47,240 nt of DNA from JAFGPJ01 sp964439135 (GTDB lineage: Bacteria > Planctomycetota > Phycisphaerae > Sedimentisphaerales > Anaerobacaceae), in assembly GCA_964439135.1 (NCBI GenBank), contig CAYTNN010000004.1:1-47240 (forward strand), in the 5' to 3' direction. This document shows positions 8,569 to 17,322 of the stretch, one piece after another. The position numbers and the translations under genes are program-made. How positions within the stretch are numbered: the stretch's first letter is position 1; each line of letters begins with the position of its first letter. The notes under the pieces were generated by a model. The model saw only the letters and a program-made list of their open reading frames with translations, did not search any database and was not told where the DNA came from.

Positions 8569-9677
8569 AGATAAAAGATATTGCCGCGACAATAGACGAA
8601 ATAATCCCGCTCAAGCTGGCACAGGACTGGGACAACGTGGGATTATTAATTGGTGATTCGCAGAAGGATGTCAAAAATATCCTGCTGACTATCGATATCA
8701 CGCGTGACGTTGTCGCCGAGGCAAAAAAACTGAAGACCGATTTGATTATCGGCTATCATCCTATAATCTGGGACGCGCTGAAGAAAATTACCGCCGAGGG
8801 ACCTACCGGCGTTGTGTATGATTTGATTCGATCAGGCATTGCGGTCTTCGCAATCCATACCGCCCTGGATTCGGCCGTCGGCGGAGTCAACGACGGTCTT
8901 GCCGAAATTGTCGGCATCGTTAATGGCGAACCAATCGGCGATTACGTGGCAAACCCTGCGGGCGATAACTACAAGCTCGTCGTCTTTGTCCCCGCCAAAT
9001 CGGCGGCGGAAGTTTCGAACGCAGTGTTTGCCGCCGGTGCCGGGGCAATCGGCAACTACAGCCACTGCGGTTTCGGCGCCGAGGGCACGGGAACCTTCCT
9101 GCCCCATAAGGGCGCAAAGCCAGCTATCGGCAAAAGAGGCAAACTCGAAAAAGTCGGCGAGATACGATTCGAGACGATTGTGCCGGCGGGCAAACTCGAT
9201 AACGTCGTGACGGCGATGAAAAAGGCGCATCCCTACGAGATGCCGGCCTTTGACGTTTTCAAACTGCACGATACTGAGATGCCGTTCGGCCTGGGCCGGA
9301 TCGGGGAATTAGCCAGGCCCGTGCGAATCGCACAGATTATCGAGAAGATAAAAAAGGCCACCGGCGCCAAAGCGGTCGGCATGGTCGGTGACCGGAACCG
9401 GCTGGTCAGGCGGGCGGCGGTTTGTGCCGGCACATGCGGCAAGATTATCAATTCGGTTATCGCCGCCAAGGCCGATTTGTATCTGACCGGAGAGCTGAAA
9501 CATCATCAGGCATTGGCCGCCCAGGAAGCAGGGCTGACCTGCATCTGCCTGAGCCATACCATTTCCGAAAGGTTCATATTAAAAAAATTCGCAAGGCAGT
9601 TGCAAAAACAGATCAAAACAATAAATATTAATATAAGCAGGAAAGATGCTGACCCGTTTAAGTGGAAGAACATATGA
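8565..9677 (+). CDS. Nif3-like dinuclear metal-centre protein (YbgI/YqfO family)
   Basis: Nif3/YqfO proteins form hexameric toroids with a two-metal site; their function is still debated (GTP cyclohydrolase I-like in naming only). The 370 residues include YHPIIW (His65), HTALDSAVGGVND (His98, Asp102) and SHTISER near residue 327, which supply metal ligands. The first histidine of the common HHP motif is tyrosine here. The middle third (roughly residues 130-240) is the CutA/PII-like insertion found in long YqfO-type members. It overlaps pabC by 4 bases and scpB by 4 bases. Confidence 0.92.
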   Translation: MKIKDIAATIDEIIPLKLAQDWDNVGLLIGDSQKDVKNILLTIDITRDVVAEAKKLKTDLIIGYHPIIWDALKKITAEGPTGVVYDLIRSGIAVFAIHTALDSAVGGVNDGLAEIVGIVNGEPIGDYVANPAGDNYKLVVFVPAKSAAEVSNAVFAAGAGAIGNYSHCGFGAEGTGTFLPHKGAKPAIGKRGKLEKVGEIRFETIVPAGKLDNVVTAMKKAHPYEMPAFDVFKLHDTEMPFGLGRIGELARPVRIAQIIEKIKKATGAKAVGMVGDRNRLVRRAAVCAGTCGKIINSVIAAKADLYLTGELKHHQALAAQEAGLTCICLSHTISERFILKKFARQLQKQIKTININISRKDADPFKWKNI

Positions 9678-10465
9678 CAGAAAAAAGCCGGGAAATAGAA
9701 GACATACAGGAAGATCAGGACGTGAAGGAAACAGCAGAAATGCAGGAAGTGCAAGACGTCCCGGAAGTCGAAGAGGTACAGGAAGAGCAAGACGTCCTGG
9801 AGGCTGAAGAGGCACAAGAAGCACAGCAAGAGCAAGACGTCCCGGAAGCCGAAGAGCTACAAGAAACACAGGATGTCCAGGATGATGAACCTCAAATGCC
9901 GGATGAAGAACAGCCTGATGTCTCGCAGCCCGATCAGGAGATTACTACTACGGTCGAGTCGGTTGTGGAGGCGGTTTTGTTTGCCAGCGATGAGTCACTC
10001 ACAGATGCCCGGCTGGCGAATATTGTAGAGGCAAGTGCAAAACAGATTCGTCAGCACATCAAGAATCTGAATGACAAGTACCAGGCGAACAATAACGCCT
10101 TTAGAATCGAGCAAATCGCCGGCGGCTACCAGATGCTCACGTTGAGTCCTTACAATCACTGGCTCAAGAAACTGCTTCGTGTTCGCGGCGACAACAAACT
10201 GAGCCCCGCCGCCCTGGAGACACTTGCTATAATCGCATATAAGCAGCCGGTCATGCGCGCGGATATCGAAGCCATCCGTGGCGTTGCGGTCGGCGAGGTG
10301 ATTCGATCCCTGAGCTATAAAGGATTAGTCAAGATCGTCGGCCGGGCCGAAGTTTTAGGCAGGCCGATGCTGTACGGAACGACAAAGAAGTTTCTCGAAG
10401 TCTTCGGCCTCAATACGCTCAAAGACCTGCCGAAAGCACAGGAGCTCAAAGAGCCGTCTCTATGA
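9674..10465 (+). CDS. scpB: Segregation and condensation protein B with acidic repeat extension
   Basis: ScpB joins Smc and ScpA in the condensin complex that compacts and segregates the chromosome. The winged-helix core begins near residue 90 (VESVVEAVLFASDE) and runs to about 250, with SPAALETLAIIAYKQPV and GRAEVLGRPMLYGTT typical of ScpB. The first 85 residues are an extra acidic, glutamine-rich region containing three 10-residue repeats. I chose ATG 9674, which overlaps the previous stop as ATGA; a GTG at 9662 is also possible. ScpA is not in the window. Confidence 0.93.
   Translation: MTEKSREIEDIQEDQDVKETAEMQEVQDVPEVEEVQEEQDVLEAEEAQEAQQEQDVPEAEELQETQDVQDDEPQMPDEEQPDVSQPDQEITTTVESVVEAVLFASDESLTDARLANIVEASAKQIRQHIKNLNDKYQANNNAFRIEQIAGGYQMLTLSPYNHWLKKLLRVRGDNKLSPAALETLAIIAYKQPVMRADIEAIRGVAVGEVIRSLSYKGLVKIVGRAEVLGRPMLYGTTKKFLEVFGLNTLKDLPKAQELKEPSL
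9751..9861 (+). repeat. Three 30-bp direct repeats inside scpB
   Basis: Copies at 9751-9780, 9787-9816 and 9832-9861 encode QDVPEVEEVQ, QDVLEAEEAQ and QDVPEAEELQ. Spacing (36 and 45 bases) keeps the frame, so the repeats lengthen or shorten the acidic N-terminal tail of ScpB without breaking it. Confidence 0.9.
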
Positions 10466-10619
10466 TCTGTGCCCGGGGAGCAGCGTGATTTGGGCTCGGG
10501 CCACAATATCTTTCATTTAGAAAGGCTGCACGATAGGCGGAAATTTCAACAAGCAGCGTTGGATTGTTACTCGGCGGATATTCCTTAAGTCCTCGGCAGC
10601 AGCGCTCACCGGCCTGGCC

Positions 10620-11468
10620 TTGACACCGATTTCCTGCACCGGCCCGACCGGCCGCAGACGCAAGCCGGAGACCGTGAGATTCGGCATCGTTACCGACTGT
10701 CACTACGCCGACGCCGATACAGTCGGCACACGCTATTACCGGGATTCGCTCGACAAGCTTGGCGAATGCGTCAAAGCGATGAACGAGCAGGAAGTCGATT
10801 TTATCGTGGAACTCGGTGATTTCAAGGACCAGAATTCCCCCCCTGTGGAGCAGAAGACCCTGTCGTATCTGCGAGCCGTCGAGGGTGTGTTCTGCAAGTT
10901 CAACGGCCCGGCCTACCATGTTCTCGGCAATCATGACCAGGATAGTCTCTCGAAGGCACAATTTTTGACCAATATCGAAAACACGGGCATAGACCCCGGC
11001 AGAAGTTACTACTCGTTCGATTTCAACGGCGTGCACTTTGTCGTTCTCGACGCCAACTATAAATCCGACGGAACCGATTACGACCACGGCAATTTCGACT
11101 GGACCGACGCCAATGTCCCCCCGGCCGAACGGCAGTGGCTCAGGCGGGACCTGGCCGCGTCAAGCGGACCTGTTATTGTCCTGGTCCACCAGCTACTTGA
11201 CGGTGCCGGCTCGCACTATGTCAACAGTGCCACCGAGGTCCGGCAAATTCTCGAACAATCGGGCAAGGTTTTGGCTGTGTTCCAGGGTCACTATCACGAT
11301 GGACGTTACAGCCTGATAGAAGGGATTCACTATTATACTTTAAAAGCAGTAATCGAAGGCCCCGGCCCGGAAAACAACTCTTACGCCATCGTCGAAGTCC
11401 GGCCGGACATGAGTGTCACCGTTACCGGCTATCGTAAAGCAGTCGATAAACAGCTTGCCCCTGCATAA
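10620..11468 (+). CDS. Tat-exported calcineurin-like metallophosphoesterase; true N-terminus lies upstream
   Basis: Metal-binding motifs of the calcineurin-like phosphoesterase fold are in order: DCHYAD, GDFKD, GNHD, VHQ and GHYHDGRY. The given start is TTG 10620, the first usable conventional start in frame. However, the same frame is open from 10521 and encodes TRRIFLKSSAAALTGLALTP before residue 1: an exact twin-arginine signal (T-R-R-x-F-L-K), then a hydrophobic stretch and a cysteine. No ATG, GTG or TTG precedes it after the TAG at 10518; ATA 10533 (behind AAAGG) or ATT 10563 are the only candidates. The mature enzyme is probably outside the cytoplasm, with unknown substrate. It is convergent with the secreted hydrolase gene. 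Confidence 0.85.
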   Translation: MTPISCTGPTGRRRKPETVRFGIVTDCHYADADTVGTRYYRDSLDKLGECVKAMNEQEVDFIVELGDFKDQNSPPVEQKTLSYLRAVEGVFCKFNGPAYHVLGNHDQDSLSKAQFLTNIENTGIDPGRSYYSFDFNGVHFVVLDANYKSDGTDYDHGNFDWTDANVPPAERQWLRRDLAASSGPVIVLVHQLLDGAGSHYVNSATEVRQILEQSGKVLAVFQGHYHDGRYSLIEGIHYYTLKAVIEGPGPENNSYAIVEVRPDMSVTVTGYRKAVDKQLAPA

Positions 11469-11474
11469 ACATGC

Positions 11475-12680
11475 TTAATCCCACGGCAGTTTTTTCGCAT
11501 CAGGCTTAACTGCATAAGCGGGCCGGGGATGCTCGGTGTTGAATACGAACATATCCTCCACCTTTTCAATCACAACAAAGCTTTCATCGATTGAGCCGTC
11601 CGGCCCGGTGACTTTATCGAGCGAAAGCTTTAAGTGTTTCGCAAAAAACTTATAGGCGCCGAGACGCTTTGAGATGCCGTAATCGTGTCCCTCGTCGGGA
11701 AGGTGCAGATACTCGATGTTATCCTGCGCTCCGTAGAGACGATATACGTTCCGGATATAAGGGAACTCCACATCCGGCGTGTTCTTGGTCCAGTCCTTGC
11801 CGTCCGAGATGAGCATCTGAGGCCGGGGCGCCGCCAGAGCGGCAATATCCGTATTGTTCGTCTCATGTGTATCGCTTTTGTGGATGGGCATCCCGCTTTC
11901 GCAATTGCAGCCGCCGAAGAAGTGGGACGAGACCATCACCGTGGGGATCGAGACTGCGATGCGGTCATCGACGGCAGTGAGCAGGAACGTCTGTGTCCCC
12001 CCGCCCGAAGCGCCGGTGACTCCGATGCGTTTTGGGTCCACTTCTTTGAGCGACGTCAGAAAATCCACCGCACGAATACTGTTCCACAACTGCAATTTCA
12101 AAGCCTTCGGCAGGCTGTGCTCCCAGCCTGCGTTTTTCCAATCGCCGTATCCCACCATATCATAAGAGAATACAACCGCACCCATACGAGCCAGTGTGGC
12201 ACATCGCTTTTGCATATTGTCTCGAAATCGCCCGTAATTATCTTCGCTGCTGAAATGGCCGTGGGGACACAGTATCGCGGCGAAAGGTCCGTTGCCTTTC
12301 AGAGGACGGTAAAGGTTCCCCGTGACAAAAACGCCGGGCATGCTCTCAAACGCCGCGTTCTGGACGGTATAGCCGTCATACTTGCGTTCGCTGTGAATGA
12401 CCGGCTTGAGCGGGTTTTTTTCGGGCAGCGGCAAAAGTTCCGTCCCGCGAAGGATGCCTTCACGAATCCGCTCGGCCCGCGACTTCCATTGCTCCAGGTT
12501 CGAATAGCTCCGGGCAAACTTCGCAAGCTGCTCTTTCGCCGCGGCCTCACTTTGATAATTGCCCTGGCAGAGTTGAGGTTTCTTTTCCTCGGCGCTTTGT
12601 GCCGGGACGAAAAATCCGAGCGAGAGCATTGATATACCGATAACGATCGTTTTGTTGATATAACTTATTCTACTTTGCAT
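11475..12680 (-). CDS. Secreted alpha/beta hydrolase, acetyl-xylan-esterase-like
   Basis: The 401-residue protein has a signal peptide (residues 1-30, cleavage near AQSA). The catalytic triad of an alpha/beta hydrolase can be read: nucleophile Ser225 in GVTGASGGGTQT, acid Asp293 in LISDGKDW, and His332 in DEGHDYG. LCPHGH at about 138-142 supplies the oxyanion region. It resembles acetyl xylan esterase/dienelactone-hydrolase-type enzymes that remove acyl groups from polysaccharides, but the substrate is not proven. It lies 48 bases after the heparinase-like gene on the same strand, so the two are probably co-transcribed and act on the same glycan. Confidence 0.85.
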   Translation of the reverse strand: MQSRISYINKTIVIGISMLSLGFFVPAQSAEEKKPQLCQGNYQSEAAAKEQLAKFARSYSNLEQWKSRAERIREGILRGTELLPLPEKNPLKPVIHSERKYDGYTVQNAAFESMPGVFVTGNLYRPLKGNGPFAAILCPHGHFSSEDNYGRFRDNMQKRCATLARMGAVVFSYDMVGYGDWKNAGWEHSLPKALKLQLWNSIRAVDFLTSLKEVDPKRIGVTGASGGGTQTFLLTAVDDRIAVSIPTVMVSSHFFGGCNCESGMPIHKSDTHETNNTDIAALAAPRPQMLISDGKDWTKNTPDVEFPYIRNVYRLYGAQDNIEYLHLPDEGHDYGISKRLGAYKFFAKHLKLSLDKVTGPDGSIDESFVVIEKVEDMFVFNTEHPRPAYAVKPDAKKLPWD

Positions 12681-12728
12681 TTGTGACCTCCTGATATGAC
12701 ATCTTTATACATATTTGCTTTGCCGGGC

Positions 12729-14588
12729 TCACCACTCTGCCAACGGTCGTAATTCGACGGAGCTGGTGTAACGGTCGTCCTTCCATACAGGCGCCAGCAG
12801 AATAGCCACTCGTACATTGTCTTTAGCATCGTTAAGGCGCAAAGTCAAGCGTTTCACGCCTTTGTTGGTTTTCTCCGGCGGCTTCTGCTCGGCGGATTCG
12901 ACCGTAAACGGAGCATGATAAGGTGACAAAACTCGCGCGACAAGTTCTTTGCCGTTTATGGTAAGTCTTGCAATCCATTCTTTTTCCAATGAGATTTCCG
13001 CGTCGGTTGTCATCGCCCAGACAAGCTCGCATGGCTTCTCGATTTCGAACTCATCCTGCACGAGCACGGCCTGCCTGCCATCCATCATAGCGAGGCCCCG
13101 CGTGACCTTCTTCGCATACTTCTCATAAGCGCTCGTCAGGTCGATCAGGGCAAAAGCCGAGGACTTCTTCGACTCGAATTTAATGAACTTTGATATCGCC
13201 ATTGGGTCCTGGTCTTCACCGCCCAGCAGCGGGACGCTGTGACTTTTCGAATTCAAGCGGTAATAACTCCAACGCATGCCGCCTCTTTTTCCATCCCAGT
13301 ATCCCGGGAAATTGTAATTATCCGAGCCGAGGTCGCGAACCCATCGCACGCCCAGGGCATCAAGCTCGAAGTTGCCCAGGTCCAGATGCCCGTGATTGAC
13401 CTGGTTGTACCCGGCCTTGATGCCTACCCAAAGCGACTCCGAGTTGTTCCAAGCGCTTCTGAATACGGCCACTTCCACGGGACCGCGAAAATAACGGTCG
13501 AGGTCTCTTGCCGGGAGTTTCCCAACCGGTTCTGGCATGTACCAGACCACGTGCTGCGGACTGGCGCTGCGTTTGGCCAGCATAGCACGTTCATCATCGG
13601 CATAAAACGGATTGTCGTATGTGCGTGCCAGCCAGAACAAGCAGGGCAGCGTCCTTTTAGAGCTTCTTTCTCCAACGTCAGCCAGGTTCAAATAGTACCC
13701 GGTCGGCCCGGCAGTATAGATTGGAAAATCTCCCGCTTCAGCCAGCCCTTCGATTTTCAGCAGGCCGAAATCGTTGCCCAGGGCGCTTTGCAGCGCCGCC
13801 AGTCCGTAGGCGGTGTAGTGCGTGGCATAACTCCAGTAGCCGGGCCCTTCACCCCACGCGCCGTCGGGGCCGTAGCTCTTGATGGCGAGCGGCAGCGACC
13901 GGACGGCGGCAGCAATAATCTGCTCGGCGTACTGTGGGTCCGACTCGGCAATCGCCAGCGAGCCGACTATCAGGCCCCCATTGCATACCTGGTTCCAGTT
14001 GTGTTCGCTTTTGGCCCACCAACTCTTCTGGTATGCAGTCAGTCCGGGCTCCAGGCCGTTTTTAATGAGGCCGGCCTTGATTTTCTGCCGCGTCTCGGCG
14101 TCCATATAGGAATACAGCCAGTCATAACCGAGCCCGACGGCGTGGGACATTTCGGCCGTATCGAGAAAGTGCGATGGATTCCAGTCTTCGAATGCGCAAA
14201 CCGTCAGCATGTTATCGACGGCTTTCCCGGCGTACTTTTCCTCGCCCGTCCATCGGTATGCAAGAGCGAGGGCGTAAATCCGGTGGAGGCATTCTCTGCT
14301 CACGCTAAGCAGCCGGGGGCCGATCTTCCTGTATGTAAGCATAGATTTGCCGGCACATTTGTCCGCTTCACTGAGAACGTCACTCACGCACTTTTGCAGA
14401 ACTTTGTCTTTTTCATACAGTTCTTTCAAATGCTCCAGGTCTTTATCTTTCAGCATTAATCTCGGATGGCTCTTATCAAGCACATTCAGGACCGCAGAAG
14501 GATCCACAGCAGCCTGCTCTGCCGCTGTCAACGTTAGATAAGAAAAGCTCATTATTACTGTCAGTGCTGTGAGTATGCTTTTAGCCAC
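12729..14588 (-). CDS. Heparinase II/III-family polysaccharide lyase, secreted
   Basis: The 619-residue protein has a signal peptide (residues 1-23). The N-terminal alpha/alpha-toroid (about 40-340) contains EHNWNQVCNGG (Asn198 region) and GEGPGYWSYATHYTAYG (Tyr251/Tyr258 region). The C-terminal beta-sheet domain starts near 370 and has NHGHLDLGNFELDALG at about 398-413, the hallmark of heparinase II/III and alginate lyases. Such enzymes cut uronic-acid-containing polysaccharides by beta-elimination. It starts at GTG behind a strong GGAGGT site. Adjacent nagB and nagA suggest a hexosamine-containing substrate such as a glycosaminoglycan, an inference only. Confidence 0.88.
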   Translation of the reverse strand: MAKSILTALTVIMSFSYLTLTAAEQAAVDPSAVLNVLDKSHPRLMLKDKDLEHLKELYEKDKVLQKCVSDVLSEADKCAGKSMLTYRKIGPRLLSVSRECLHRIYALALAYRWTGEEKYAGKAVDNMLTVCAFEDWNPSHFLDTAEMSHAVGLGYDWLYSYMDAETRQKIKAGLIKNGLEPGLTAYQKSWWAKSEHNWNQVCNGGLIVGSLAIAESDPQYAEQIIAAAVRSLPLAIKSYGPDGAWGEGPGYWSYATHYTAYGLAALQSALGNDFGLLKIEGLAEAGDFPIYTAGPTGYYLNLADVGERSSKRTLPCLFWLARTYDNPFYADDERAMLAKRSASPQHVVWYMPEPVGKLPARDLDRYFRGPVEVAVFRSAWNNSESLWVGIKAGYNQVNHGHLDLGNFELDALGVRWVRDLGSDNYNFPGYWDGKRGGMRWSYYRLNSKSHSVPLLGGEDQDPMAISKFIKFESKKSSAFALIDLTSAYEKYAKKVTRGLAMMDGRQAVLVQDEFEIEKPCELVWAMTTDAEISLEKEWIARLTINGKELVARVLSPYHAPFTVESAEQKPPEKTNKGVKRLTLRLNDAKDNVRVAILLAPVWKDDRYTSSVELRPLAEW

Positions 14589-14766
14589 TATAATTTACCT
14601 CCATTTATGGGCTGGTCGTTTATTGCTCCTCATAGAGAAATAAGGTCAAACCGACAAATGTTATAGAAGATTTAACGCTTGCAGGGCAAGGAAAATCTTT
14701 GCCGGAGCGGCAGAAATTGCTTATGATTATAGTGAATGTCAGTAAATTTGAAGTGAAAGTAAAATA

Positions 14767-15507
14767 ATGGAAAAATTTATTTATAAGACAAAGCAGGAAA
14801 TGGGAGCTGCGGCAGCAGCAGCGGCAGCACAAGCCATTAACAAGGCTATAGAAGACAAGGGCCAGGCGAATATAATACTCGCAACCGGAGCCAGCCAATT
14901 CGAGATGCTAAAAAATCTTGTGGAAGCCGAGAATGTGGACTGGGCGCGAGTGACGATGTTTCATCTGGATGGGTATATCGCAATGAAGGCGGACCACCCA
15001 GCGAGTTTCAGGAAATTTCTGAAAGAGCGGTTCGTAGATCGGGTGCCGGGCTTAAAGACCGTACATTTCGTCAACGGCGACGCCGGCGACCCGCAACAGG
15101 AGTGCCAAAGAGTAGGCTCCGTGATTGCCGAACACCCTATCGACGCGGCAATGGTGGGAATCGGGGAGAACGGGCATCTGGCGTTTAATGACCCGCCAGC
15201 GGATTTCGAGACCGAAGAGCCATATCTCGTCGTCGAGCTGGACGAGAAATGCAGGAAACAACAGTTGGGCGAAGGCTGGTTCGAGACTCTGGAGCAGGTG
15301 CCCCGGCAGGCAATCTCGATGAGCATTCAGCAGATCGTCAAAAGCGCATGCCTGATCGTAACGGTTCCCGACGAGCGCAAAGCCGAGGCTGTGAAAAACG
15401 CTCTCGAAGGAAAGGTAACGCCGATGTGTCCGGCCTCGATATTACAGCAGCACGGCAATTGTAAGATATTCCTGGACGCCGAGGCGGCTTCACTGCTCAA
15501 TCCATAG
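14767..15507 (+). CDS. nagB: Glucosamine-6-phosphate deaminase
   Basis: NagB converts glucosamine-6-phosphate to fructose-6-phosphate and ammonia. The 246-residue protein has FHLDGY (Asp68), GIGENGHLAFNDP (His137) and SMSIQQIVKS, matching the NagB fold; the DGH of the enteric enzyme reads NGH here, as in many non-enteric NagB proteins. 6-Phosphogluconolactonase is a related alternative but lacks this GxGxNGHxxFN pattern. An alanine-rich stretch (residues 14-22) is in the first helix. Its 3' end overlaps the convergent sugar kinase gene by 11 bases, so no terminator lies between them. Confidence 0.92.
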   Translation: MEKFIYKTKQEMGAAAAAAAAQAINKAIEDKGQANIILATGASQFEMLKNLVEAENVDWARVTMFHLDGYIAMKADHPASFRKFLKERFVDRVPGLKTVHFVNGDAGDPQQECQRVGSVIAEHPIDAAMVGIGENGHLAFNDPPADFETEEPYLVVELDEKCRKQQLGEGWFETLEQVPRQAISMSIQQIVKSACLIVTVPDERKAEAVKNALEGKVTPMCPASILQQHGNCKIFLDAEAASLLNP

Positions 15508-17146
15508 TGCACAAACCACCCACGGGGGTAATAATCTCCGCCCTTACCGGCAGGTTGCGCGGGTGATAGTATTGCTCAGTCATATTTTCGACCAGTCGCC
15601 GGGCGTGCTCGTCCTCGACAACCGCCACGATACAGCCGCCCATCCCGGCGCCGACAAGACCCGCACCGATAACGCCTTCGGTTGCCAGCGCAATGTCAAC
15701 GAGGGCATCGATTTCGGGCAGGCTGACGTTATAGCCGCCACCCTGGCGCCACAGCTTGGCCCGGCTCATACGTTCGGGATCGCTCGATTCCAGATCGTCT
15801 ATCAGGGCGTCAATTCGTTCGTCGGGATAGCTATTGTCGGTAGGTACACGCCGGCCGTCAACGAGCTTTGTCACGCGGTCACCGTCGTGGGAGGTGTTGA
15901 TAAGCTCACCAAACGTCTTCATGTCACCCGCTCGCAGGCACTGAGGGGCCATCTCGGCACGAATACACTCGGCAATTCCATAAAGACATACCTGCCGTAT
16001 GGGATAGCCCTCTTTGGGCTCGGCGTGACTTCTGAACACACGATGAATCTTTTGCTCGTCTGTCGGAAGAAGTCTTAAAACATCTGTTCTGCGGGCAGAA
16101 GCGGGCAGTGATTTTACCATTCGATAGATTTGGCTCTCATCAACGCCAAGTCTTTCAGGGTTGACATCCCGAAGTCTTTCGAGTTTATCGGCGTACTGAG
16201 GAAAGTTTTTGCGTATTAACATCAAGCCGAATATATATCCTGCAACCCGGCTGTTAAAAATATCGCGGCCGCCGGCTTGTTTTTTTGCCTTGATGTTGCT
16301 ATTCGCCAAAACGAAGCAATAGCCGGCCGGAAGTGCTGCCTCCTCTACGGATAATGGAAAAGCTGTCATATGGAGAATCGTATGGTGCCTGCCGTATATA
16401 ATCGCAGCATGGTCGCTGCAACCGCCACGTGTGCCCACATACCATTCGGCAAATCCCCAATGTTCAACGGAATCAGCAGGTTTAATGGGAAGCGAGTTTA
16501 TCCGTATTACAGCTTCAACTGTTATCATGACCAATGCCGATGATGAACTCAGGCCGGCCGCTCGCGGTATGTTTCCGTAAACCATCATATTCATCCCGCG
16601 GAACGCCGGTTGGAAGCTACCGTCGTCTTTTGTGCTGAGATGCTGAAGGTACAAAACCGCCGCTCGGATATAATTCGACCAGCTCACTGACGGGTCGTTC
16701 CTGCGTTTTTCATACTCATCGTGACACCAAGTATCCCAGTTTTCGATTTTCTTGCCGGCCGGCAGACAGCGGCCGATACTGAACTGCTCATCGGGAAAGT
16801 CGTTTGACTCGAAGTTTTTAGCCAGCACCAGGTCGTCGTCGCGAGGCTCGACCACAAGCCACATGTGCTTGACAGCGATGGGATTGACCGAGCCGCCGCG
16901 ATGGTCGATATGCGTGCCGAGAAGGTTGACCCGGCCGGCCGAGCGGATAATGAGAACGTTGCGGTCCGCTCCGTATCTGTCTGCGAATGCTCCGAGGCTG
17001 CACAGGCACATTCGGACCGCTTCGGTCTTTAGATCGTCATTATCACCATAGATTTGATGCAGCTTGCTGATAAAAGCGTTATCTCTATCTCTAATCAGCT
17101 CAATCCAACTGCTGACGGGCTGCAGGCCACTGATTTCCAAAGGCAT
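15497..17146 (-). CDS. GHMP-family sugar kinase, galactokinase-like, unusually long
   Basis: GHMP motifs are clear: GRVNLLGTHIDHRGG (residues 71-85, the galactokinase-type signature with Thr where galactokinases have Glu), PRAAGLSSSSAL (194-205, phosphate loop), GTRGGCSDHAAI (Asp245, the likely catalytic base), and GAGMGGCIVAVV near the C-terminus. At 549 residues it exceeds the usual 380-450. Galactose, GalNAc or GlcNAc could be the substrate; the neighbours nagB and nagA favour an N-acetylhexosamine. It is convergent with nagB and divergent from nagA. Confidence 0.85.
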   Translation of the reverse strand: MPLEISGLQPVSSWIELIRDRDNAFISKLHQIYGDNDDLKTEAVRMCLCSLGAFADRYGADRNVLIIRSAGRVNLLGTHIDHRGGSVNPIAVKHMWLVVEPRDDDLVLAKNFESNDFPDEQFSIGRCLPAGKKIENWDTWCHDEYEKRRNDPSVSWSNYIRAAVLYLQHLSTKDDGSFQPAFRGMNMMVYGNIPRAAGLSSSSALVMITVEAVIRINSLPIKPADSVEHWGFAEWYVGTRGGCSDHAAIIYGRHHTILHMTAFPLSVEEAALPAGYCFVLANSNIKAKKQAGGRDIFNSRVAGYIFGLMLIRKNFPQYADKLERLRDVNPERLGVDESQIYRMVKSLPASARRTDVLRLLPTDEQKIHRVFRSHAEPKEGYPIRQVCLYGIAECIRAEMAPQCLRAGDMKTFGELINTSHDGDRVTKLVDGRRVPTDNSYPDERIDALIDDLESSDPERMSRAKLWRQGGGYNVSLPEIDALVDIALATEGVIGAGLVGAGMGGCIVAVVEDEHARRLVENMTEQYYHPRNLPVRAEIITPVGGLCTMD

Positions 17147-17322
17147 AAGTTCTCGTCCTCTACGATGTTCCCATGCTGTTTACAGTCGAGGGGAATGATA
17201 GGAGATTTGCAGCCGGCAAGGAAGAAAAATCTTCTGCCGTTGTCGGCGGATATTTAGACTGTGTATTTGACAGAGATATGAAAATCCTTTATAAGATGTG
17301 TTGTTGGAAATCGGATAAGAGA

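Noticed and set aside
11685..12632. 315-codon open frame on the plus strand
   Set aside because: Opposite the alpha/beta hydrolase gene with its intact triad; composition is arginine-rich and unlike a real protein.
13239..14459. 406-codon open frame on the plus strand
   Set aside because: It lies wholly opposite the heparinase-like gene, which has a signal peptide, family motifs and a strong ribosome binding site; the plus-strand product shows no domain.
14599..14766. Promoter of nagB
   Set aside because: A TATAGT is present at 14728, but no -35 hexamer lies at an acceptable distance.
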